Origin: an uncultured Bacteroidales bacterium
GTDB lineage: Bacteria; Bacteroidota; Bacteroidia; Bacteroidales; Bacteroidaceae
DNA: 64,000 bases
NCBI GenBank assembly: GCA_902787575.1
Contig: CADAGX010000014.1
Coordinates: forward strand, 1-64,000
Reading direction: 5' to 3'
Both the position numbers and the translations under genes were made by a program. Positions 51,372 through 59,800 of this stretch are shown here, in pieces (position 1 is the first letter of the stretch; the number at the start of each line of letters is the position of its first letter). A model generated the notes under the pieces. It was given only the letters and a program-made list of their open reading frames with translations, was not told the DNA's origin and ran no database searches.

Positions 51372-53573
51372 TCTGCAGTGCTCTTGTGCGCAGCCACACT
51401 GAGCGCACAGACTCCCATCTATCTCGATGAGACAAAAAGCACAGAGACACGTATCTCGGACGCTATGCAACGCATGACGCTGGCCGAGAAGATTGCACTC
51501 ATCCACGCTCAGAGCAAGTTTTCGAGCCCCGGCGTGAAGCGTCTGGGCATACCGGATTTCTGGACCGACGACGGACCTCACGGAGTGCGACCCGACGTGC
51601 TCTGGGACGAGTGGCGTCAGGCCGGGCAGACCAACGACTCGTGTGTGGCTTTCCCTGCACTGACGTGTCTGACCGCCACATGGAATCCCGAACTGAGCCG
51701 CCTCTACGGCCATAGTCTGGGCGAGGAAGCGCTCTATCGGGGCAAGAACATGATTCTGGGTCCGGGTGTGAACATCTATCGCACTCCGCTGGGCGGCCGG
51801 AACTTTGAGTACATGGGCGAAGACCCGTACCTGAGCAGTCGCATGGTGGTGCCTTACGTGCAGGGAATGCAAGCGCTGGGAGTGGCCTCGTGTGTGAAAC
51901 ATTTCTGCCTGAACAACGACGAGGAATATCGCCATCAGGTGAACGTAGTAGTCAGCGACCGCGCCTTGCACGAGATTTACCTTCCCGCCTTCGAGGCCGC
52001 AGTAAAGGAGGGCCACGCGTGGGGCATCATGGGCGCCTACAACCTATACAAAGACCAGCATAACTGCCACAACGAGATTCTCCTGAACCAGATTTTGAAG
52101 CGCGACTGGGGTTTCGACGGTGTGGTGGTGAGCGACTGGGGCGGCGCACACGACACGGAACAGGCCGTGAAGAACGGGCTCGACATGGAGTTCGGCACGT
52201 GGACGGACGGCCTGCAGATGGGTGCCACGAATGCCTACGACAATTACTTTATGGCTAAGGCGTATGCCGACGCCATCCTTGCCGGCAAGTACACCACGAA
52301 GGAACTGGACGACAAGGTGCGTCGCGTGCTGCGGCTCTTCTTCCGCACCAGCATGAACCGCAATCGCTCGAATGGTTTCCTGTGCTCCGAAGCGCACTAC
52401 GAAGCCGCACAGAAGATTGCACACGAGGGCATCGTGCTGCTGCAGAACGAGGGCAACGTGCTGCCCATCGACGTGGAGAAGACGCACCGCATACTGGTAG
52501 TAGGCGAGAATGCCATAAAGATGATGACCGTGGGAGGCGGTTCGAGCAGCCTGAAGGCACAGCACGAAATCTCGCCGCTGCAGGGACTGAAGGAACGGCT
52601 GGCAGGCAAAGTAGAGATAGATTACGCTCGCGGATACGTGGGCAGCACACGCACAAGCTACAACGGAGTAAGCACGAAAGAGGACCTCAACGAGACACGT
52701 TCGGCAGCCGAACTGCGAGCCGAAGCCGTGGAGAAGGCCAAGGGAGCGGACTACGTAATCCTCTTCGGCGGCCTCAACAAGAGTTCATACCAAGACAGTG
52801 AGGGGCACGACCGCAAGCAGATGGAACTGCCCTACGCGCAAGACAGCCTCATCGTGGCGCTGGCGCAGGCCAACAAGCGCCTGGTATATGTGAACATCTC
52901 GGGTAACGCAGTATGTATGCCCTGGAAGAAGCAGGTGCCGGCCATCGTGCAGGGTTGGTTCATCGGCAGCGAAGCCGGGCATGCACTGGCCAGCGTGCTG
53001 GTGGGAGACGTGTGTCCCAGCGGCAAGTTGCCCTTCACATGGCCCAACAGCCTGCAGGAAGTGGGCGCGCACGCGCTGAACACCTACCCTGGAACGTGGC
53101 GAGAAGACAAGAAAATCATCGACGAGGAATACAAAGAGGGCATCTTCGTGGGCTACCGCTGGGCCGACCGACAGAAGACGAAGCCCTGCTTTGCTTTCGG
53201 GCACGGCCTGAGCTACACCACATTCCAGATTTCTAATCTCTGCGCCGACAGGAAGGAAACCACAGACGGCAACATCAACTTCACGGTGAACGTGCGCAAC
53301 ACGGGCAACAGGGAGGGAGCCGAAGTGGTGCAACTCTACATCAGCGACACGAAGTGCAGCGTGGAGCGACCCGTGAAGGAACTGAAGGCGTTCCGGAAAG
53401 TTTGGCTCAAACCCGGAGAAAGTCGCGACGTGACACTCAGCATCGACCGCCGCGCCCTCTCGTTCTGGGACGAGACGAAGAACGGATGGACGGCCGAGCC
53501 GGGCGAATTTGTAGCCCTGGTGGGCAACGCGTCCGACAACCTGACATGCAAGACCAAATTCACACTTAAATAA
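51354..53573 (+). CDS. GH3 family beta-glucosidase-like enzyme
   Basis: A second exported GH3 hydrolase, 739 residues. The signal peptide is LLLSAVLLCAATLSAQ. Barrel motifs are LGIPDFWTDDGPHGVRPD, KNMILGPGVNIYRTPLGGRNFEYMGEDP, VASCVKHFCLNNDEE and nucleophile D261 in VVVSDWGGAHDTEQ. The second domain has RILVVGENAIKMMTVGGGSS, and the C-domain is fibronectin-like (FTVNVRNTGNREGAEVVQLYI). The motifs GRNFEYMGEDP and DGPHGV match the classical beta-glucosidase branch, so it differs in subgroup from the GH3 enzyme at 44294. An SGNH-hydrolase-like gene follows after 8 bp. Confidence 0.93.
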   Translation: MKKLLLSAVLLCAATLSAQTPIYLDETKSTETRISDAMQRMTLAEKIALIHAQSKFSSPGVKRLGIPDFWTDDGPHGVRPDVLWDEWRQAGQTNDSCVAFPALTCLTATWNPELSRLYGHSLGEEALYRGKNMILGPGVNIYRTPLGGRNFEYMGEDPYLSSRMVVPYVQGMQALGVASCVKHFCLNNDEEYRHQVNVVVSDRALHEIYLPAFEAAVKEGHAWGIMGAYNLYKDQHNCHNEILLNQILKRDWGFDGVVVSDWGGAHDTEQAVKNGLDMEFGTWTDGLQMGATNAYDNYFMAKAYADAILAGKYTTKELDDKVRRVLRLFFRTSMNRNRSNGFLCSEAHYEAAQKIAHEGIVLLQNEGNVLPIDVEKTHRILVVGENAIKMMTVGGGSSSLKAQHEISPLQGLKERLAGKVEIDYARGYVGSTRTSYNGVSTKEDLNETRSAAELRAEAVEKAKGADYVILFGGLNKSSYQDSEGHDRKQMELPYAQDSLIVALAQANKRLVYVNISGNAVCMPWKKQVPAIVQGWFIGSEAGHALASVLVGDVCPSGKLPFTWPNSLQEVGAHALNTYPGTWREDKKIIDEEYKEGIFVGYRWADRQKTKPCFAFGHGLSYTTFQISNLCADRKETTDGNINFTVNVRNTGNREGAEVVQLYISDTKCSVERPVKELKAFRKVWLKPGESRDVTLSIDRRALSFWDETKNGWTAEPGEFVALVGNASDNLTCKTKFTLK

Positions 53574-53581
53574 ACTACATC

Positions 53582-54334
53582 ATGCACACTACAAACATTC
53601 GCACGCTCTGCGTGCTTCTGCTCCTGGCCGCCGCTGGCATCACGGCTACGGCCGAGGACAAAGTGCTCTGCGTCGGCAACTCCTTCACGTTTGTGAACGA
53701 CGCACACCTGCGACTGGCCGAACTGGCCGAGAGTCAGGGCCGCGACATCAAGGTGAAGGCCGTCTTCGAGGGCGGGTACACCTTCCGCCGCCATCTCTGC
53801 AACGACAAAACGCTGAAAGCACTCTCGGGCGGTCCATACGACTACGTGTTCCTGCAAGACCAGAGCCAGACGCCGGCCTATCTGGCCGAGTCGCCAAAGC
53901 GCTGCCGCCTGGTGCTGCGCGATGCAAAGGAACTGGCCGACCGCGTTCGTATCTATTCGCGCGATGCCAAGATATGGATCGAGCAGACGTGGGCCTACGA
54001 AAAGGATAACTTCGGCAACTTCGGCTCGTGGGAGAACTTCGACCGTATGCTGCGCCGCGGCGCAAAGAAGATGGCTCGCAAGTCGCATGCCAGCGTCTCG
54101 CCCATCGGCGATGCCTTTGCCCTCTGCCGGCAGGAGCGTCCCGACATCTCGCTCTACAAGGACGACCGCCATCATCAGTCCGAAGCAGGTGCATACCTGA
54201 AGGCCTGCGTGAACTATCTGCTCATCTACGGTGAGCCGTTCAACGCCGAAGCCACCGCCTGCGGACTCGATGCCGAGCAAGCTGCCTACCTGCGCCACGC
54301 AGCCGAGCGCATCGTACTGAAACTGAAAGACTAA
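53582..54334 (+). CDS. SGNH-hydrolase-like DUF4886 protein
   Basis: An exported 250-residue protein with the SGNH/GDSL outline: a nucleophile-type block VLCVGNSFTFVND, then GGYTFRRHL, FLQDQSQTPA, and a late D-x-x-H block KDDRHHQSEAGAYL. This fits the DUF4886 group, proposed to be carbohydrate esterases or related hydrolases. The signal peptide is LLLLAAAGITATAE. It begins 8 bp after the GH3 gene, suggesting that the two act on the same glycan (inference). Confidence 0.8.
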   Translation: MHTTNIRTLCVLLLLAAAGITATAEDKVLCVGNSFTFVNDAHLRLAELAESQGRDIKVKAVFEGGYTFRRHLCNDKTLKALSGGPYDYVFLQDQSQTPAYLAESPKRCRLVLRDAKELADRVRIYSRDAKIWIEQTWAYEKDNFGNFGSWENFDRMLRRGAKKMARKSHASVSPIGDAFALCRQERPDISLYKDDRHHQSEAGAYLKACVNYLLIYGEPFNAEATACGLDAEQAAYLRHAAERIVLKLKD

Positions 54335-54370
54335 GCCAGCCGAACGGCTCGCTACAAGACGAGCTGAAAA

Positions 54371-54480
54371 ATGCGACGTGTGGCATGACGAAATGCGACG
54401 TGTGGCGTGACGAGATGCGACGTGTGGCGTGACGAGATGCGACGCGTGGCGTGACGAGATGCGACGCGTGGCGTGAAGCG
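54371..54480. repeat. 22-bp phased repeat, 5 units
   Basis: ATGCGACG begins at 54371, 54393, 54415, 54437 and 54459, exactly 22 bp apart. Read on the other strand the unit core is GCCACRCGTCGC followed by ATCTCGTCAC, the same family as the arrays at 316, 22021, 29513, 33331 and 40617. Confidence 0.9.
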
Positions 54481-54502
54481 AAACTACACGTCGCGTGAAA
54501 AC

Positions 54503-54540
54503 AAAGAACGCGTTCTTCCATCGGGAAGGACGCGTTCTTT
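54503..54540. terminator. Bidirectional terminator between convergent genes
   Basis: A 15-bp stem AAAGAACGCGTTCTT pairs with AAGGACGCGTTCTTT (one mismatch), flanked by CTTTTTC on the plus side and by TTTGTTTTC on the minus side. It lies between the SGNH gene and the fasciclin gene. Confidence 0.85.
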
Positions 54541-54568
54541 CTTTTTCTTCGTCAGCAAGACGCGGAGG

Positions 54569-56716
54569 TCACCAAGTGTCTTCGGGCGTCTCGGGATTGT
54601 CGTAAATCTCCTTCGGACAGAGTTCGATGTAGTCGAGATAGAACTCGTTCGTATTCTGGTCGAGTATAGATTTAAACCGCAGATAGTACGTCTGGTTGGG
54701 GTCCAACGTCTGGCGCGTGAGAATTCGGCGCTGGATGCGCGGGTCGCGACGCTCGGTCTCATATCCGTCGCCCTTGATGCCGTTGATTCCCTTCATTGCA
54801 CCGTTGTTGCGCATACGCTTGTCCACCTCGGCCGTATAGTCCAAATCGTCGTTATCGGGCTCATAGCCAGACTCCCACGCATCGAGATTCTTGCGAATGT
54901 CGATGGGAATACCGGTGATGGGCAGGTTTTTGGGGTTGGAACCAAAGTACACCTGCATGATACCACGCGAAGGAGTGGCCAATACCTTGTATCGCACCTC
55001 GTAAACACCGCGACGCGGCACAGGCGGGAGCGTAATCATCATGTCGTAGTTGCCCACAGCCTTCATCTCGTCGTTGCGATAGAGCAGCCAGCCGTAGCCG
55101 TAGCCGTTGAAGTACACGAACTTGGCATCTTCGTTGATGCTGAAATTATTGAAATACTTGTACACGTGGTCGGGTGCGATGTAAACGTACTGATAACGAG
55201 ACTCGGTGGAGTTCTTGCGGCGAATCTCGTTGGTCATAGCCTCGGGGAAGAGCGACATTCCGTCGAATCGGATGCGATCTTTGGCCAAACGGTCGCGCGT
55301 GATATCGTCGTAAGCAAGCGGCGCATCGATGGGATAAACCGCAGCATTGACGATGTCATTCACGATGGTCAGCGAGTCATCGCGCAGCACCCTACAACCC
55401 ACCTTTCCGGGATCGCAGTCAATCTCGTAGCCTGTGCCCTTGCGACCGTTGTCGCAAATGGGGAAACGATTGAGGCACACACCGTTGCTCATAGACGATT
55501 CGTAAATCTTTATGAGGCGACGCTTGCCCATCGTGGTGTAATACTCGTAAACGGGCACAGTGTACTTGTACGGCGTGCTACGATTGTAGCCAGCCTCGTT
55601 CTCGTGGTAAACCAGTTTGTCGGCTGCCACGCGGAACGGCAGGATGTGGTACGTGAGCCACTGATAGAGCATGTTGGAGGACGACGTGTAGTTGTCGTCG
55701 GCCACAAAGTTGTCTTCGTCGGAATACTGATGATTGTCCACAATCCACTGCATGAGCTTCTCCAGTGCATCGGGTGCCGTCGGGTCGATGCCCTGCGAAC
55801 GCCAGAACTCGTCTTTCTCGGGGAAGAGTGTGAAACCGTACTTGCGGTGCTCGGGCATACAAGCCGATGCGCCACGATAGGTGCCGTCCTTCTGGTCCGA
55901 GAACCATCCGCCGTCCACTCTCAGGAAGTGGTCCAAGTCTTTGATTTCGCCACGCTGATAGAGGTCTTCGTACACCTCGTCGCGTACCTTCTCGAGCGTA
56001 TCCATCAGACCGCAGGCTTGCAGCGCGCGGCAGAAGAGCAGGATGCCCTCTTGCTTTGTCTCTACAATCTCCTCGAAATACGAGGCGGCATTGATGTCGT
56101 TGGGTGCAATGACCTTGTGAACCTGATACAGCACACCGTTGAGCACAAGGATGTTGCGATTCCGCTCGTCTATCTCGCACTCCCCATTGATGTAGTAGTG
56201 GTCGAGCTCCGTCTCAGGCCAGTAAACAGTAAGCTTACGGTCGTTGAGGTTGGCCAGCGGGAACTCGCTGTTGTTCTCGGTGGGGAAGAGACCCAGCACA
56301 TAGCGCTGCGTGTTCTCATCCTTGCCGTCGATAATGCTGTTGCGCACAATGACGGCCCGGATGGAGTCGAGCTTCGTGCTGTCGGGGAAAGCTTTGAAGG
56401 CGTCCCACGTCGAATCAGCTATGACCTCCTGCTCCACCAGCGTCTTCAGATACTCGTGGATAGCCTGGTTCGTGGGCACGAAACAAGTGAAGTTTCCACG
56501 CGCAGAGAGCAACTGATAAACCGTAGAAGTACTCAGTCGGCTGACGGGCACCTTCTTGAGCATGTACAAGTACTCGGAATACACATCGCTGTGATTCTCG
56601 AGATAGGAGATGACTGTACTCTCCCTGAAGACGTATCGCGCAGAGGTGTCCACCTCTTCCTTGCAGCCGGCGAGCAGCAACAGGAGGCAAATGCACGAAA
56701 GAAAGATTCTTTTCAC
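54569..56716 (-). CDS. Fasciclin-domain lipoprotein
   Basis: A 715-residue surface lipoprotein (lipobox LLLLAGC, C18). Residues about 30-200 match a fasciclin (FAS1) domain: VISYLENHSDVYSEYLYMLKKV, GNFTCFVPTNQAIHEYL and ILVLNGVLYQVHKVIAPND. A second FAS1-like part may follow (YLHMLEKV-like DTLEKVRDEVYEDLYQ). The C-terminal third is beta-rich (RGVYEVRYKVLATPSRGIMQVYF, YYLRFKSILDQNTNEFYLDYIELCP), suggesting a carbohydrate-binding-like module. Such lipoproteins often accompany Sus-like surface systems. It lies 144 bp downstream of the giant discoidin-like gene on the same strand. Confidence 0.78.
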   Translation of the reverse strand: MKRIFLSCICLLLLLAGCKEEVDTSARYVFRESTVISYLENHSDVYSEYLYMLKKVPVSRLSTSTVYQLLSARGNFTCFVPTNQAIHEYLKTLVEQEVIADSTWDAFKAFPDSTKLDSIRAVIVRNSIIDGKDENTQRYVLGLFPTENNSEFPLANLNDRKLTVYWPETELDHYYINGECEIDERNRNILVLNGVLYQVHKVIAPNDINAASYFEEIVETKQEGILLFCRALQACGLMDTLEKVRDEVYEDLYQRGEIKDLDHFLRVDGGWFSDQKDGTYRGASACMPEHRKYGFTLFPEKDEFWRSQGIDPTAPDALEKLMQWIVDNHQYSDEDNFVADDNYTSSSNMLYQWLTYHILPFRVAADKLVYHENEAGYNRSTPYKYTVPVYEYYTTMGKRRLIKIYESSMSNGVCLNRFPICDNGRKGTGYEIDCDPGKVGCRVLRDDSLTIVNDIVNAAVYPIDAPLAYDDITRDRLAKDRIRFDGMSLFPEAMTNEIRRKNSTESRYQYVYIAPDHVYKYFNNFSINEDAKFVYFNGYGYGWLLYRNDEMKAVGNYDMMITLPPVPRRGVYEVRYKVLATPSRGIMQVYFGSNPKNLPITGIPIDIRKNLDAWESGYEPDNDDLDYTAEVDKRMRNNGAMKGINGIKGDGYETERRDPRIQRRILTRQTLDPNQTYYLRFKSILDQNTNEFYLDYIELCPKEIYDNPETPEDTW

Positions 56717-56860
56717 GATGTCTTTAATGTTACAATGTGAGTAATCTGTTTTAGCGGAGATTCCCGGGCAGCCAATTTCTCTGACTGCCCAGGAACCATT
56801 TCAGTGGTATCTGTCGGCGCGTCCGCCACGTGTTGCGAGCGGACTATGCCAACAGAGGAT

Positions 56861-59800
56861 TTACTTCACAAGCACCTTGCGGCCGTTGATGATGTAGAGG
56901 CCACGAACAGGCTTCTCGACGCGTACGCCGGTGAGGCTGTAGATGCCGCTCTGCTGCAGCTGCGTGGGAGCGTTGATGCCCTCGATGCCGGTGATGAACG
57001 AGCCACCCTCGGCTTCCATCTGAGCCTTAGTAATTACGAGGAAGTGACGTGCCTTCATTGTCTGCGCGGTGCCGTTGTTCACGTACCAGCGGAGCCAGTT
57101 GGCAGTGTTGTCACCCCACTTGTAAGCCTCGCGTGCGGTGGAGATGTCTACGTATACCTTCTTCCAGTCGTCGCTGGCTGTCAGGTCTTCGAACACATCC
57201 TTACGTTCTGCGTCGAACGAGCCAGCCACATAGTAGAGCGTACCGGCCTGCACAGGTGCGGCAGCGCTGTACTCGAACGTGAGCACGGTCTCGTCCTCAG
57301 CGAGTGCCTCGTACAAGCCAGAGAGGGCGAAGTACGGGTTGCGGCCGGTGACATTGATTTCGTAGCTGAAAGGCTCGGCATCGATTTCGGTTACCGTCAC
57401 GTTGGAGCTCTTGGCCTTCGTATTGTCGTATGCCAGATAGCCGGGATACATAGCTAAGAATTCATCCTTCTTGGCCAGTGCCTGCTCTGCAGTGTAGGAG
57501 CCGTCGTAGAGGCCGTCCTCCAGTATACCCAGGTCGTCGAGGAACTTATCCATCTGCTCCGGAGTCATTGCCTGGTTCGAACCCCACTTGTCCATCACCT
57601 TCATGTCGGCCTCGAAGAGCGTCACGTAAGCAGGTTTGGTCACATAGATGCGGTTGAAGATTTCGGTGAAGGTCTTCACCAGTTCGTACTTCTCCTGAGC
57701 CGTAGTGGCAGCCTCCACGTCGCCGATGGCCTTCTCCAGTGCTTCGCGGTCGGCCATAGCGTAGTTAGGAGTCTTCTTGTAGGTCTCGGCCTGATAGTCG
57801 GGTTCCCAAGTGAGCAGTGTCTGAGCACGTGCTGTGTCGCAGGCCAGTGCACGGTCGATACCTTCGACGCTCTGAGACGTACCCAGCTCGCCGAGGTAGA
57901 ACAGACGCGTATTGCCGAAGCCTGTCCACTCGTTGGCAGTGTCGCTGGTGCCCGGGTCTTTGATACCCAGCTTCAGCGTGCCGTCGGTCACATTCACCAC
58001 AATTGTGTTCTCGTAGCGGCCGTGAGCAAAGGCATTGGCACTACCCTTCACGCCCCAGATGACCCAAGACGTGGTGTCGTTCGACAGTACATCCACGATG
58101 GGCTTGTCGGCAATCTCGCCCTGCCAAGAAGTCTCCATCAGAGAAGCATCCTCGCTGACGCCCATCACGTAAACTGAATTCTCGTTAGCATAGAGCTGAG
58201 CAGCATAGTTGGTGCTGTAGATATCGCCATTGGGACGATAGCCGGCATTCATGCGCACTTCGTAGAGTCCGTTCTTCAGGCCGGTAAGCGTCTGGCTGAT
58301 GTCCATGCGATGGTGAACGTTCTCGGCAGCAGACATGCCCACCTCGTCGTTCGTACCGAAGCTATAGCCAAACAGAGGTTTGCCCTCGTCGTCGTTCAGG
58401 TTGGAATCCCAACCGGTCCATCCTTCAGCAAAGCTGGGGTTCTTCAGCATCTTGGTGATTTCCACACCAGCCACATAGCCGGCCACCACAGCTTCTTCGA
58501 GCAGCGCGTTCATAAAGTCGATTTCGGCATAGACAGCGCTGTCGTTGAGCACGTGCTCGTCCATCACGATTGTGAAGGAGCCGTTGGGGAACACGTCGCC
58601 CGGCTCTACCGACCCGTCCAGATAGTCAGTCAACTTCACCAGAGCCTCGCTGTCGTCGAGCTCATTTTCTTCCAGATACAGCTTCACGAGGTCTTGAGCT
58701 GCCACGTACTCGTCGTAAACGCTTGCGCTCTTGGTGATGCCGTCTTGCAGAGCAATGGCTGCTTTGTAGTTGTCGAAGAGAGCCTCCATATCTGCAGATT
58801 CCTGTACCTGACCAACAGCAGCTTCATACTCGTCGAGCAGAGTCTGACAGGCTACGATGTCACCGACAAAGAAATCAGCTGCAGACTGTGCGTACTCTGC
58901 ACGGATGTCATTGAACTCATCCTCGGTGCCGAGCTTCAATTCGGTCATCTGAATGCCGTCGCCCGAGTAAGCAGCACTAACTTCCACGCGGAAGTAGCGA
59001 TACGACTTCTGTAGTGCGCCTTCGGTGAAGCCGAAGTGTGCCCAGTAGAGGTTCTCGGCGGGCAGACGGTCGCGGCCCACATTCTCGCGGCTGTCTATGA
59101 GTTCCCAACCTTCGGCATCGCGAGTAGCCTGTCCGTTGGTCTCAAAGTTACCGCCATAGAGCTTCCATGTCTTCCAGTTACGGCCGGTGTAAGTTTGGGT
59201 ATCACCACCCGTCAGCAACGAGTAGAAGAAGGGCTGCAAGTTTTCGGTAGCCTTGAAGATAGAGTAGGCTCCCACTTCGGGGTTCAAGGTGCCGCCCCAC
59301 TTGGTTTTCTCGTCTCCATCCACCAGTTTGCCCCAGTTCTCGTTGTCGCTCCAACCGGTATTACCCGTCAGCACGATGAAGCCACCTTCGTTGATTACAC
59401 GCTGCAGGTCTTCGATGACGCGCATCTCCTCCTTCAGTTGAGTCTCGCTGAACTCGTGTTTTTTCATAATGTTCTGGTACGAACCGTTGACGTAACGATC
59501 GCCCGGCTCCACATCTTCAGTGAAGTAGCCTACCATGCTGGCATCGATTTCCTTCAGGTCCTCGAGATAAACTTCGATGAACTCTTCTACCAATTCTTTG
59601 TAGCTCTGATAAGCCTCGCCCGAGGCCAGAATCTTCTCTACCAGTCCGTCGAGTTTTTTTCTCAGGGCCTTCATTTCAGGTTCGCTGCCGAGCGTTGGAA
59701 TCTTGGCCACGTTCTCGGTGTACTCATCGATGAGCGACTGCTGCACCGTAAGGTCGGAGTAGTCGAACTCGCTGTACTCGAGATACATGTCGCGACGCTG

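Noticed and set aside
54371-54480. Possible CRISPR array
   Set aside because: Units are 22 bp with no unique spacers of 25-40 bp and no cas genes nearby; it is a simple phased tandem repeat.
54473-56740. Long plus-strand open frame opposite the fasciclin lipoprotein gene
   Set aside because: Composition is dominated by V, H, L and A and no family is recognisable; the opposite strand has a lipobox and a FAS1 domain.
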